64,000 bases of DNA from Microvirga sp. ACRRW (lineage in GTDB: Bacteria > Pseudomonadota > Alphaproteobacteria > Rhizobiales > Beijerinckiaceae), in contig NZ_JAKRNJ010000001.1 of the NCBI RefSeq assembly GCF_022346925.1, positions 434,001 to 498,000 of the forward strand, read 5' to 3'. Position 1 is the first letter of the stretch; every line of letters starts with the position of its first letter. Below are positions 1 to 9,364 of this stretch, piece by piece. Below the pieces are notes generated by a model. The model ran no database searches and was not told where the DNA came from. It saw nothing but the letters and a program-made list of their open reading frames with translations. Position numbers and translations under genes: made by a program.

Positions 1-308
1 GCGCGAACGCGCAGGCCCGGCTCGATGGAGACTTCGGCAAACCCTTTTCCGAGCCGGACGATCACGCCTTCCCATCCACCGTCTCGGATGAGCAAATTGG
101 AGCCCAAGCCCACAACAAGCACCGGCATCTGCTGATCGAGGTGCTGCAGGAAATAGGCGAGATCGTCGGCATCGGCCGGCGTGAACAGCACCTGAGCCGG
201 GCCGCCCGTGCGAAACCAGGAGAGCGGCGCCGTCGGCGCATTCGCCTCCAGCTTGCCGCGCAACTCCGGCATTCCAGCCCTCAGCTCAGGAGTGATGTCC
301 TTGAACAT
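1..308 (-). CDS. murB: UDP-N-acetylenolpyruvoylglucosamine reductase MurB (5' part, cut by window edge)
   Basis: FAD enzyme that reduces UDP-GlcNAc-enolpyruvate to UDP-MurNAc in cytoplasmic peptidoglycan precursor synthesis. Only the first 102 residues are in the window, beginning [10 protein letters not shown]. The stretch [13 protein letters not shown] followed by [16 protein letters not shown] is the FAD-binding fold typical of MurB. The start codon shares one base with the murC stop (TGATG), so the two genes are translationally coupled. It is the most downstream dcw gene visible; ddl and ftsQAZ would be expected beyond the edge. The identification rests on motifs and gene order, and the C-terminal half cannot be judged. 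Confidence 0.93.
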   Translation of the reverse strand, partial: MFKDITPELRAGMPELRGKLEANAPTAPLSWFRTGGPAQVLFTPADADDLAYFLQHLDQQMPVLVVGLGSNLLIRDGGWEGVIVRLGKGFAEVSIEPGLRVR

Positions 309-1723
309 CAAGCAGCCTTTTCGCCCAGGGCCTCAAGCTCGCCTGGGAGCGCATAAGCCCATTGCGTGATGTTGCCTGCCCCGAGGCAGATCACATAATC
401 GCCCGGCTTCGCCACGCCCTTGATGAGGCCAGCGAGATCTTCCGACTTTTCGAGCGCCATCACATTGCGATGACCGCGCGCCTTCAAACCCGACACGAGA
501 CCATCGCGGTCGGCACCGGGGATAGGCTGTTCGCCTGCGGCGTAAACCGGCGCGACGATAACCGCATCCGCATCGTTGAAGCAGGTGCAGAATTGATCGA
601 AGAGCGAGTTCAGGCGCGAATAGCGATGCGGCTGCACGACGGCAATGACTTGCCCTTCCGTCGAAGCACGCGCGGCTTTCAGCACAGCGGCAATCTCAAT
701 GGGATGGTGGCCGTAATCGTCGAACACGGTAACGCCGTTCCATTCGCCGGTGCGGGTGAAGCGGCGCTTCACGCCGCCAAAGCCGGAAAGCGCCTTGCGG
801 ATCGCATCGGGCGAGACGCCGAGTTCATGTGCGACGGCAATCGCCGCCGTGGCGTTGAGCGCATTGTGCGCGCCCGGCATCGGCAGAACGAGGTCTTCGA
901 GCTCGAGGCGGAAGCCGGGACGGCGGTCGCGGATCATCACGCGGAACTTGGTCTGCCCGCCGCGCGGATCGATATCCATGATGCGCACATCGGCCTGCGG
1001 ATTCTCGCCATAGGTGATGATGCGGCGATCCTCGATGCGGCCAACGAGATCCTGCACCGTAGGATGATCGATGCACATGACCGCGAAGCCATAGAACGGA
1101 ATCGAATTGATGAAGGAATGGAAGGCTTCCTTGATCGCATCGAAGGTACCGAAGTGATCGAGGTGCTCGGCGTCGATATTGGTGACGATGGCGACGTCCG
1201 CCGGAAGCTTCAGGAAAGTGCCGTCGGATTCGTCCGCCTCCACCACCATCCACTGGCCGTCGCCCATGCGGGCATTGGTGCCATAGGCATTGATGATGCC
1301 GCCGTTGATGACGGTCGGGTCGAGGCCGCCCGCATCGAGCAGCGTTGCGACGAGCGAGGTCGTGGTGGTCTTGCCGTGCGTACCGGCGACAGCCACGCAG
1401 GACTTGAAACGCATGAGCTCGGCGAGCATCTCCGCGCGGCGCACGACGGGCAGGCGCTTCTCCCGCGCCACGATCAGCTCCGGATTGTCGCGCTTGATCG
1501 CGGTGGAGACCACGACGATCTCTGCATTCTCTACGTTCTCGGCCTTGTGGCCGATGAAGGTCTTGATGCCCTTCTCCTCGAGACGCTTGACGTTGTAATT
1601 GTCAGCCGCGTCAGAGCCCTGAACGGTGTAGCCCAGATTGTGCATGACCTCGGCGATGCCCGACATGCCAATGCCGCCGATACCGATGAAGTGAATGGGA
1701 CCTAGCTTCGGCGGCAGTTTCAT
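308..1723 (-). CDS. murC: UDP-N-acetylmuramate--L-alanine ligase MurC
   Basis: Cytoplasmic ATP-dependent ligase that adds the first stem-peptide residue, L-alanine, to UDP-MurNAc. The 471-residue protein has the N-terminal glycine-rich nucleotide-sugar loop ([12 protein letters not shown], residues 11-22), the Mur ligase ATP loop GTHGKTTTT at about 114-122, and the C-terminal FDDYGHHP motif diagnostic of MurC. Length is normal for the family. It overlaps murG by four bases upstream and murB by one base downstream, so it belongs to the continuous dcw transcript. Confidence 0.98.
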   Translation of the reverse strand: MKLPPKLGPIHFIGIGGIGMSGIAEVMHNLGYTVQGSDAADNYNVKRLEEKGIKTFIGHKAENVENAEIVVVSTAIKRDNPELIVAREKRLPVVRRAEMLAELMRFKSCVAVAGTHGKTTTTSLVATLLDAGGLDPTVINGGIINAYGTNARMGDGQWMVVEADESDGTFLKLPADVAIVTNIDAEHLDHFGTFDAIKEAFHSFINSIPFYGFAVMCIDHPTVQDLVGRIEDRRIITYGENPQADVRIMDIDPRGGQTKFRVMIRDRRPGFRLELEDLVLPMPGAHNALNATAAIAVAHELGVSPDAIRKALSGFGGVKRRFTRTGEWNGVTVFDDYGHHPIEIAAVLKAARASTEGQVIAVVQPHRYSRLNSLFDQFCTCFNDADAVIVAPVYAAGEQPIPGADRDGLVSGLKARGHRNVMALEKSEDLAGLIKGVAKPGDYVICLGAGNITQWAYALPGELEALGEKAA

Positions 1724-2838
1724 GAAGGCATTCCGTTCTTGTTAGAAGGTATCAGGTTGAGGACAGCGTGAGCGAGACGCTCGGCCGCATCCGTGATGCT
1801 GGCGCTATGTGCAGCGGCAGCGGCTTTGGTCAAGCTCTCAGGCTCTTGAAAAGCTGAACGAATCTCGTTCGCCAAGCGCTCAGGGGTGAATTCCGTTTGT
1901 GGGCAAACGATGGCAGCGCTAAGATCTCCAAGGGTTTTGGCGTTGGCAGCCTGGTCCTGATCGAGCGAACCCGGCAGGGGCACGAGGATCGAGGGGCGCC
2001 CGATCACCGCAAGCTCCGCGACCGTCGAGGCACCGGAGCGGGCGATGACGAGATGAGCTTCACCCAAGCGCTTCGGCAGGTCCTTGAAGAAGGGTTCGGC
2101 CTCGAATTCCACGCCGAGACGTTGATAATGGGCGCGGACCCGTTCCAGATCCTCTCCCCTCGCCTGCTGGGTGATGATGAGGCGAGCACGCAGCTCCGGC
2201 GGCAGAAGCTCGATGGCGGGTGGCACCACATCGCTCATTACCCGCGCACCCTGGCTGCCGCCGACGACGAGAAGGCGCAGCTTTCCATTGGGATCGAGTG
2301 GAGCATAGGCCTTCTTCGCCGCTTCCAGAACCGCAGGGCGGATGGGATTGCCGGTCTGGATCACCTGCCCGGACACTCCTGCCGGAATGCTTTTCGTATT
2401 CGCAAAGCCTGTCGCGATCACCGAGGCGCGACGGGCGAGCAGCTTGTTGGCACGGCCCATCACGCCATTGGCTTCATGGATCACCGTCGGCACTTTCAGG
2501 AGCGACGCGGCGATCACCGGCGGCACGGTGGGGTAGCCACCGAAACCGACGACGGCATCGGGCTTCAGCCGGCGAACGACGCCGGCGGCTTTCAGCGTTC
2601 CTTGCGCGAGGAGAAGCGCAGCTTTCGCCATCTTCGGGATCGAGCGGCCTGAGGGCGTGGCGGAGGGAATTTCGACGATCTCATCCGCCGGGAACGAGCC
2701 TGCATAAGCATTGGCGCGTTTGTCGGTGGCAAGCACCACGCGGCAGCCGGAAGCCTTCAGCACATTGGCAAGAGCTTCTGCCGGGAAGAGATGGCCGCCG
2801 GTCCCGCCTGCGGTGAGAAGAACGAGAGGCATCGTCAT
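1720..2838 (-). CDS. murG: Undecaprenyldiphospho-muramoylpentapeptide beta-N-acetylglucosaminyltransferase MurG
   Basis: Membrane-associated GT28 glycosyltransferase that adds GlcNAc to lipid I to make lipid II. The product is 372 residues from [10 protein letters not shown]. The GGTGGH loop at residues 11-16, [11 protein letters not shown], and the C-terminal donor-binding region GGSQGARV...[10 protein letters not shown] are all present. The frame stays open far upstream, but that extension lies antisense-free inside ftsW and lacks homology. The ATG at 2838 overlaps the ftsW stop (TAATG), which fixes the start. An ATG six bases further in is an alternative. Confidence 0.97.
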   Translation of the reverse strand: MTMPLVLLTAGGTGGHLFPAEALANVLKASGCRVVLATDKRANAYAGSFPADEIVEIPSATPSGRSIPKMAKAALLLAQGTLKAAGVVRRLKPDAVVGFGGYPTVPPVIAASLLKVPTVIHEANGVMGRANKLLARRASVIATGFANTKSIPAGVSGQVIQTGNPIRPAVLEAAKKAYAPLDPNGKLRLLVVGGSQGARVMSDVVPPAIELLPPELRARLIITQQARGEDLERVRAHYQRLGVEFEAEPFFKDLPKRLGEAHLVIARSGASTVAELAVIGRPSILVPLPGSLDQDQAANAKTLGDLSAAIVCPQTEFTPERLANEIRSAFQEPESLTKAAAAAHSASITDAAERLAHAVLNLIPSNKNGMPS

Positions 2839-3986
2839 TACCGCTGCCAATCCTGATTGAAATTCTCCATCATCTCCGCGCGCGGGCGGCGGCGCGTGAG
2901 CGCGATGAGGAAGCCCATGCCGAGCGCCAGCGACAAAAGCGAGGAACCGCCATAGGAGATAAACGGCAGCGTCATGCCCTTGGCGGGCATGAGATGCACG
3001 TTCACCATCATGTTGATGGAAGCCTGGAGGCCGAACATGAGAATGAGGCCCGTTGCGGCCAGGCGGCAGAAGGTGTCCTCGTTGCGCTTGGCGAGCATCA
3101 GGCCGCGCAGCACGATGAACGCGAAGAGCACCAGCAAGGCAAGGCACACGACGATGCCGAACTCTTCCGCCGTCACCGCGAAGATGAAGTCCGTATGAGC
3201 GTCCGGCAGGATGCGCTTTACAGTGCCCTCCCCCGGACCGCGCCCCAGCCAGCCGCCGCGCGAAAAAGATTCCATGGCCGTATCGACCTGGAAGGTATCG
3301 CCGGAATCCTTGTCGAGGAAGCGCTCGAAGCGGGCGCGGACGTGCGGCAGGAATTCATAGGCCGCAACGATGCCGACAAGTCCCGCGCCACCAAGGCCCA
3401 TCACCCAGAACCAGTGCAGTCCGGCGACGAAGAAGAGGCCGCACCACACGATGGTGACGAGCATGGTCTGGCCGAAATCGGGCTGAAGGATGAGCGGGAT
3501 GATGGTGGCGGGCAGAAGCATCAACGCCATCAGCGCGCCCGGCATGTCCTTGCGCCGAGCGCCTTCAGAAAACGCCCAGGCAGCGAGAACGACGAAGGCG
3601 GGCTTCACGAATTCGGAAGGCTGAATGCCAAGCGGGCCGATGACGATCCAGCGATGCGCGCCCTTGATCTCGGGCCCGAACTGAAAGGCGAGCATGATGA
3701 GAACCATGCCGCCGATATAAACCAGCAAGGCCAGGCGCCGGATGTGACGCAGGGACAGAAACGACACCGGCAGCATGATGAGAAGCGCTGGAATGAGGAA
3801 CAGCACCTGACGGTTCACGAAGTGAAAGGTCGAAAGCCCCAGACGCTCCGCGACCGGCGGGCCGCCTGCCATGAGAAAGACGAGACCGGCGAGCATCAGG
3901 ATCGCGAGCGCCGCCAGCAGCAGCCGGTCGACGGTCCACCACCAATCGCTGAAAGCCGAGCGTTCCGCGCGCGATACCATCTTCAA
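2838..3986 (-). CDS. ftsW: SEDS peptidoglycan glycosyltransferase FtsW
   Basis: Septal SEDS-family polymerase that works with FtsI in the divisome to polymerise lipid II. The 382-residue protein begins with a short cytoplasmic tail and has about ten hydrophobic segments. The family signatures are visible: GAHRWI (residues near 110), QPSEFVKPAFV, LQPDFGQTM and, near the C-terminus, LPFISYGGSSLLS. It sits between murD, which it overlaps by four bases, and murG, which it overlaps by one base. This is the standard alphaproteobacterial dcw arrangement. Confidence 0.97.
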   Translation of the reverse strand: MKMVSRAERSAFSDWWWTVDRLLLAALAILMLAGLVFLMAGGPPVAERLGLSTFHFVNRQVLFLIPALLIMLPVSFLSLRHIRRLALLVYIGGMVLIMLAFQFGPEIKGAHRWIVIGPLGIQPSEFVKPAFVVLAAWAFSEGARRKDMPGALMALMLLPATIIPLILQPDFGQTMLVTIVWCGLFFVAGLHWFWVMGLGGAGLVGIVAAYEFLPHVRARFERFLDKDSGDTFQVDTAMESFSRGGWLGRGPGEGTVKRILPDAHTDFIFAVTAEEFGIVVCLALLVLFAFIVLRGLMLAKRNEDTFCRLAATGLILMFGLQASINMMVNVHLMPAKGMTLPFISYGGSSLLSLALGMGFLIALTRRRPRAEMMENFNQDWQR

Positions 3987-5371
3987 GCCCCCTTGGCTTC
4001 AAGGCCCGGCAATGCCCGGACCAGATCGCGGAAATGATTTCCGCGCACCTCGTAATTCGGAAATTGATCGTAGGACGCACAGGCCGGCGAGAGCAGCACG
4101 ACCGATGGTCCGTCCATCGACGCAGCATCCGCTGCCGCCTGCTCGACGGCTTTGTCGAGCGTTCCGCAAAGAACATAAGGAACGTCGTTGTCGAGCGTCT
4201 TGGCAAAATCTTCGGAAGCTGCGCCGATCAGGTAGGCCTTGCGAACCTTCGGAAAGTACTCGCGCAACGGCTCGATGCCGCCCTCCTTCGCCTTGCCGCC
4301 GAGAATCCAGAGAATGTTATCGAAGGACTTGAGCGCCTTCTCGGTGGAATCGGCGTTGGTGGCCTTGGAATCGTTGATGAAGAGTGTCGAGCCGCGACTG
4401 GCGACCTCTTCCATCCGATGAGGGAGACCGGGAAAGGTATGTAGAGCCTTCGCAAAGTCTTCCCATTCAACATTGAAGTTCGTTTGAGCAACAGTTGCGA
4501 ATGCAGCAAGGGCATTTTGCAGGTTATGCTCACCGCGAAGACTCGTAATGCCGTCTATATCTGCAATCTCGCCATCGTCATCAGCTGGATGGAAGTAGAG
4601 CTTTGTTCCATGACCATGAAAACCGATTGTCAAAGACTGCTTAGTCGAAACCTTGTCGAGAAGATTATTATGCCGCTCCGCGATGGAACGGGAATAGGGG
4701 TCATCTATTCCAACGACCTTCCATTGAGCTTGCGCGATGAGGCGCTCCTTGATCGCGGCGTAATTCTCCATCGTTCCATGCCGATCAATGTGATCTGGAG
4801 AGATATTCAGAAGAACACCAATCGAGGGATTAAGTGACGGCGCCAGATCGATTTGGAACGAGGAGCATTCAACCACATGAATGCGATTTTCAGATGGCGG
4901 CTCCAGTGAAAGGATTGCTGTTCCAATATTGCCGCCCATCTGGACGTCACAGCCTGTCTCGCGCAGCATATGCGCAATGAGGGCCGTCGTCGTGGACTTG
5001 CCGTTGGTGCCGGTGATGGCGACTAACCACGCGTTCGGCGCGATCTTCGCACGCTCGCGGCAGAACAACTCGATATCACCGATGATCTCGACACCGGCCT
5101 CTTTCGCAAGCTTCGCCGACCAATGCGGCTCGGGATGGGTGAGCGGCACGCCGGGGGAGAGAACGAGCGCCGATACCTTCGACCAGTCGAGCTGACGCAA
5201 ATCGCCTGTCTCGATACCCTTGGCTTCAGCCTCCGCCATCTTCGCCGGATTATCGTCACAGGCAATGACACGCGCTCCACCTTCCTTCAGGGCGAGCGCC
5301 GTCACGAGCCCCGATCCGCCAAGACCGAAGAGAGCGACTGTTTTGCCGGAGAAGGTCGTGACGGGCGTCAT
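3983..5371 (-). CDS. murD: UDP-N-acetylmuramoylalanine--D-glutamate ligase MurD
   Basis: Cytoplasmic ligase that adds D-glutamate to UDP-MurNAc-L-Ala. The protein has 462 residues: an N-terminal Rossmann domain (ALFGLGGSGL), central ATPase domain with ITGTNGKSTTTAL, and C-terminal domain with FINDSKATNADST and ILGGKAKEGG. The reading frame is intact. The DNA between about 4440 and 4700, coding for the central to C-terminal part, is visibly poorer in G+C than the rest of the cluster (I count 45-48 percent in the 60-base lines at 4441, 4501 and 4561). It also uses more AT-ending codons. This may be a recombinant segment. Confidence 0.97.
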   Translation of the reverse strand: MTPVTTFSGKTVALFGLGGSGLVTALALKEGGARVIACDDNPAKMAEAEAKGIETGDLRQLDWSKVSALVLSPGVPLTHPEPHWSAKLAKEAGVEIIGDIELFCRERAKIAPNAWLVAITGTNGKSTTTALIAHMLRETGCDVQMGGNIGTAILSLEPPSENRIHVVECSSFQIDLAPSLNPSIGVLLNISPDHIDRHGTMENYAAIKERLIAQAQWKVVGIDDPYSRSIAERHNNLLDKVSTKQSLTIGFHGHGTKLYFHPADDDGEIADIDGITSLRGEHNLQNALAAFATVAQTNFNVEWEDFAKALHTFPGLPHRMEEVASRGSTLFINDSKATNADSTEKALKSFDNILWILGGKAKEGGIEPLREYFPKVRKAYLIGAASEDFAKTLDNDVPYVLCGTLDKAVEQAAADAASMDGPSVVLLSPACASYDQFPNYEVRGNHFRDLVRALPGLEAKGA

Positions 5372-5377
5372 CGGATG

Positions 5378-6463
5378 TTACCGGAGCTTGAGGGTCGCGA
5401 GACCGACGAGGGCGAGAACCACGGCAATGATCCAGAAGCGGATCACCACCTGAGGCTCGGTCCAGCCGAGCTGCTCGAAATGGTGGTGGATCGGCGCCAT
5501 CTTGAACACGCGCTTGCCCGTGAGCTTGAACGAGGCGACCTGGATGATCACCGACATGATCTCCAGCACGAAGAGGCCGCCGACGATGGCAAGCACGACC
5601 TCGTGCTTCGTCGCCACCGCGATGGTGCCGAGAAGGCCTCCGAGAGCGAGGGAGCCCGTATCGCCCATGAAGATCTGGGCCGGAGGCGCGTTGAACCAGA
5701 GAAAGCCGATGCCTGCGCCGATCAATGCGCCGCAGATCACGGCGAGTTCGCCGGTGCCGGGCACGAAATGGATCTGCAGGTAGTTCGCGAACACCGCGTT
5801 ACCAGCGAGATAGGCGATGAAGCCGAAGGTACCGGCAGCGATCATCACCGGCACGATTGCGAGGCCATCGAGACCGTCCGTGATGTTCACTGCATTGCCG
5901 GCGCCGACGATCACGAAGCCTGCAAAGACGATGTAGAACCAGCCGAGATTGAAGATCAGGTCCTTCGAGAAGGGCAACGCCAGCTTGTTGGCAAGGCCGG
6001 GCGCTTCCACATATGAAATCGCAATGCAGGCCACCGCCGCGATAAGCGCCTCGATGGCAAGTCGCGACTTGCCCGAGAAACCCTTATGAGACTGCTTCGT
6101 GACTTTCAGATAATCGTCGTAGAAGCCGATGGCGCCGAAGCCCACGGTGACGAAGAGCACAATCCAGACATACTGGTTCTCGAGATTTGCCCAGAGCAAT
6201 GTCGAGACCAGTACACCCGCCATGATCATGAGGCCACCCATGGTCGGCGTGCCGCGCTTGGTCAGCAGGTGCGATTGCGGCCCGTCCTCGCGGATCGGCT
6301 GGCCCTTGCCCTGCTTCAGGCGCAGAAGCGAGATGATAGCCGGTCCGAACAGGAACACGAAGAGCATGGCGGTCGCCGTCGCGCCCCCGGTACGGAACGT
6401 GATGTAGCGGAAGATATTGAGGGGGCTGAAGTAAGGGCTGAGTTCAGCCAACCAGGTCAACAT
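5378..6463 (-). CDS. mraY: Phospho-N-acetylmuramoyl-pentapeptide-transferase MraY
   Basis: Integral membrane enzyme that transfers phospho-MurNAc-pentapeptide to undecaprenyl phosphate, giving lipid I. The 361-residue protein has about ten transmembrane segments. It carries the conserved acidic motifs FYDDYLKV (the DDY pair), [11 protein letters not shown] and the cytoplasmic HHHFEQLGW near residue 325. Length and N-terminus ([25 protein letters not shown]) match the family. Only six bases separate it from murD and seven from murF. Confidence 0.98.
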   Translation of the reverse strand: MLTWLAELSPYFSPLNIFRYITFRTGGATATAMLFVFLFGPAIISLLRLKQGKGQPIREDGPQSHLLTKRGTPTMGGLMIMAGVLVSTLLWANLENQYVWIVLFVTVGFGAIGFYDDYLKVTKQSHKGFSGKSRLAIEALIAAVACIAISYVEAPGLANKLALPFSKDLIFNLGWFYIVFAGFVIVGAGNAVNITDGLDGLAIVPVMIAAGTFGFIAYLAGNAVFANYLQIHFVPGTGELAVICGALIGAGIGFLWFNAPPAQIFMGDTGSLALGGLLGTIAVATKHEVVLAIVGGLFVLEIMSVIIQVASFKLTGKRVFKMAPIHHHFEQLGWTEPQVVIRFWIIAVVLALVGLATLKLR

Positions 6464-6470
6464 TGTACTC

Positions 6471-7901
6471 TTATCCTTTCAGCGCGTGGGCTGTTGCGCT
6501 CGCGCCGTAACGTTCTTTCAGGGCTTTGACAACCAAAGCCATCTTCATGCTGAGCGACCCCTTGACCATCACGGCATAGCCGGGCCGGATCGCGGCGCAA
6601 ACCTCATCGACGAGCTCAGCGGAGGTTTGCGCATGCAGCACCACCTTCGCCTTCGGCAAACGGTCCACCAGATTCTGCATCAGAGGGCCAGCAGCAAAAA
6701 CGAGATCGATCTTGTTGGACTCAATTGCCTCGGCAAGCTCCTCGTGGAGGCCAGGCCCTTTCTCGCCCAATTCCTTCATGTCGCCCAGCACGGCAATGCG
6801 CCGAGCCTGGCGGCTCAATTCCACCGCACCGAGATTGGCAAGCGCCGCCCGCATTGAGGCCGGGTTTGCGTTGTAGCTTTCGTCGATAAGAAGCGCTTCG
6901 TCTGCGCCCATCCTCAGCATCGTCCGCTCGCCGCGACCCACGGGCGGCTTCAAATCGGCGAAGGAGAGAGCCACCAACGCAAGATCCGCGCCGAGTGCAT
7001 GACAGGTTGCAAGCACGCTCAAGGAGTTGAGCGCGATGTGACGGCCTGCCGTACCGATCCGATAGGTGATGGGCTGACCGAAGACACGCGCCTCAACGAT
7101 GGATTGATCGGGCTTAACGATGATCCGCTCAGCACGGATGTCAGCGGCTTCGTTCTCGCCAAAGGAGATGACACGACCTGCGGCGGAAGCAAGCGCGTGA
7201 GCCTTCATGCGCTCGAAATAAGGAGAGTCGCGGTTGATCACTGCCGTACCGCCAGGCTCGATTCCGGAAAAAATCTCGCCTTTTGCATCAGCGATCCCCC
7301 AGAGCGAAGGAAAGAATTCGATATGCACCGGCTCGATCGTGGTGATGACCGCCACATGCGGGCGCACCATCGCGGTCAGCGGCAGGATCTCGTGGGCATG
7401 GTTCATGCCGATCTCGAACACGCCGAACGTGGTTTCGCGCGGCATGCGCGAGAGGGTAAGCGGCACGCCCCAATGATTGTTGTAGGATGCGACCGATGCA
7501 TGCGTCGCACCCTGGCGCGAAAGCGCAAGGCGCATGGCCTCCTTCGTGCCGGTCTTGCCGACGGACCCGGTGATGGCGACGATCTTCGCATCCGTGCGCT
7601 TGCGCGCGGCGCGACCCAGCTGGCGCATGGCGTCTAGCACATCGGGCACGATGATGAGCTTGTCGGAACTAAAAGCAGCAGCCTTTTCCTCGGACACCAC
7701 GGCGCCCGATGCGCCTTTCTCCAGGGCAGCGGGAACGAAGTCGTGACCATCATGCACATCGCCCTTGATGGCGAAGTAGAGATCGCCGGGCTCGAGCGTC
7801 CGCGTGTCGATGGACGCGCCGGTTGCCTGCTTAAAGCCGCTGCCGACGCGCGCGCCGGTGGCGGCAACGATCTCATCCAATGTCCACAAAGGCGAATTCA
7901 T
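6471..7901 (-). CDS. murF: UDP-N-acetylmuramoyl-tripeptide--D-alanyl-D-alanine ligase MurF
   Basis: Ligase that adds D-Ala-D-Ala to complete the UDP-MurNAc-pentapeptide. The 476-residue protein has the N-terminal substrate domain with the [14 protein letters not shown] signature, the ATP loop [11 protein letters not shown], the [11 protein letters not shown] motif and the C-terminal [11 protein letters not shown] motif. It overlaps murE by four bases (ATGA), and its product acts directly after MurE, consistent with co-translation. Confidence 0.98.
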   Translation of the reverse strand: MNSPLWTLDEIVAATGARVGSGFKQATGASIDTRTLEPGDLYFAIKGDVHDGHDFVPAALEKGASGAVVSEEKAAAFSSDKLIIVPDVLDAMRQLGRAARKRTDAKIVAITGSVGKTGTKEAMRLALSRQGATHASVASYNNHWGVPLTLSRMPRETTFGVFEIGMNHAHEILPLTAMVRPHVAVITTIEPVHIEFFPSLWGIADAKGEIFSGIEPGGTAVINRDSPYFERMKAHALASAAGRVISFGENEAADIRAERIIVKPDQSIVEARVFGQPITYRIGTAGRHIALNSLSVLATCHALGADLALVALSFADLKPPVGRGERTMLRMGADEALLIDESYNANPASMRAALANLGAVELSRQARRIAVLGDMKELGEKGPGLHEELAEAIESNKIDLVFAAGPLMQNLVDRLPKAKVVLHAQTSAELVDEVCAAIRPGYAVMVKGSLSMKMALVVKALKERYGASATAHALKG

Positions 7902-9364
7902 CCCTGCCTCTCCGCAATCGCCGCCCGGACCTCTTCATGATCCGAGAACGGCAGGGTCCGGTCGCCGATGATTTGGCCCGTTTCATGGCCTTTACCGGCC
8001 ACGATCAGAATATCTCCGGGCTGAAGCTCTTTTACGGCCGTCCGGATCGCAAGCGAACGGTCGCCGATCTCGCGGGCACGGGGCGCGCCTTCGAGCACCT
8101 CTGCGCGGATCGCGGCAGGGTCTTCCGAGCGAGGATTATCGTCCGTGACGATGACAATATCCGCCTTGTCGTTGGCAATGCGGCCCATCAATGGGCGCTT
8201 GCCCTTGTCACGGTCACCGCCACAACCGACGATGCAGACGAGACGTCCCTTGACGAAAGGACGCAGCGCATCAAGGACATGAGCCAGCGCATCGGGCTTG
8301 TGCGCGTAATCGACGATGCAGATTGCGCCATCGATCTCGCCTACCTGCTCCAGGCGACCGGAGACGCCTTTAAGCGTCCTGAAGCCCTCGAACACTTCGG
8401 CTGCCCTGCTCTCGCCTTCGACAGAGAGCACCAGACCGGCGGCGACGAGAGTGTTCTCGATCTGGAATGCTCCGAGAAGCGGAAGAGTCGTTTCGAACCT
8501 CTTGCCAAAAGCCTCAATGCTCAAAAACTGCCTGAAGCCCTCGGGACGAGCCTCGACGAGACGGAGCGCCTCACCCTGGCTTCCGGTGGTCATGATGGGT
8601 AATCCGCGCTCGCCCACGCCGTGCAGGAACACATCCGAGAACGGACCGTCAGCATTGATGATGGCTGGGGCATCCTGCGGCAGCAGGGTATCGAATAGAC
8701 GCAGCTTCGCCTTAGCATAGGCTTCCGTCGTGCCGTGATAATCAAGGTGATCGCGACCGAGATTGGTGAAGCCTGCCGCTTTCAAACGAACGCCGTCGAG
8801 ACGACGCTGATCGATGCCGTGAGAGGAAGCCTCCATCGCAAGGCGTGTGACACCATCCTTCGCCAAATTGTCGAGGGTTTGGTGCAGCGAAATCGGATCG
8901 GGCGTCGTGAGCGAACCATAGGCTGCGCCGTCCGACGTGATCACCCCGAGGGTGCCGAGGCTTGCGGATTTGTAGCCGAGAACCGCGAAGAGCTGACGCG
9001 TGAAATCCGCGACGGAACTCTTCCCGCTCGTTCCCGTGACGGCAACAACCTTCTCCGGCTGCAACGGATAAAAGCGGGATGCGGCTTGAGAGAGAGCCTC
9101 TCGCACATCGCTCACGCGGACATAGGCCACGTTGGCAGGCAGACCGGCAGGACGCTCGGCTTCTCCGACAATTGCAGCCGCGCCGGCTGCAACGGCTTGA
9201 GGCACGAAATTCATGCCATCCACCTTCGTTCCCGGCACGGCGAAGAAGGCACCATCCTGACCGACTTTGCGGCTGTCGGAGGCAATGCCTGTTACGGACA
9301 AAGATGCTTCCGGCAGTCCCTGGGCCTCCGGAAGCAGATCGCTCAATCGAATTGTTTGTGTCAT
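7898..9364 (-). CDS. murE: UDP-N-acetylmuramoyl-tripeptide synthetase MurE (meso-DAP adding)
   Basis: Ligase that adds the third stem residue to UDP-MurNAc-L-Ala-D-Glu. From MTQTIRLSDL it has 488 residues, with SDSRKVGQDGAFFAV in the N-terminal domain, ATP loop GTSGKSS, and the C-terminal VTDDNPRSEDP. The DNPR tetrad is the known specificity determinant for meso-diaminopimelate, as expected for a Gram-negative wall. The frame opens five codons earlier, but the ATG at 9364 overlaps the ftsI stop as ATGA and is the better start. Confidence 0.97.
   Translation of the reverse strand: MTQTIRLSDLLPEAQGLPEASLSVTGIASDSRKVGQDGAFFAVPGTKVDGMNFVPQAVAAGAAAIVGEAERPAGLPANVAYVRVSDVREALSQAASRFYPLQPEKVVAVTGTSGKSSVADFTRQLFAVLGYKSASLGTLGVITSDGAAYGSLTTPDPISLHQTLDNLAKDGVTRLAMEASSHGIDQRRLDGVRLKAAGFTNLGRDHLDYHGTTEAYAKAKLRLFDTLLPQDAPAIINADGPFSDVFLHGVGERGLPIMTTGSQGEALRLVEARPEGFRQFLSIEAFGKRFETTLPLLGAFQIENTLVAAGLVLSVEGESRAAEVFEGFRTLKGVSGRLEQVGEIDGAICIVDYAHKPDALAHVLDALRPFVKGRLVCIVGCGGDRDKGKRPLMGRIANDKADIVIVTDDNPRSEDPAAIRAEVLEGAPRAREIGDRSLAIRTAVKELQPGDILIVAGKGHETGQIIGDRTLPFSDHEEVRAAIAERQG

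Noticed and set aside
362-1705. 447-codon open frame antisense to murC
   Set aside because: Shadow of the highly conserved murC; composition rich in His, Asp and Arg with no motif.
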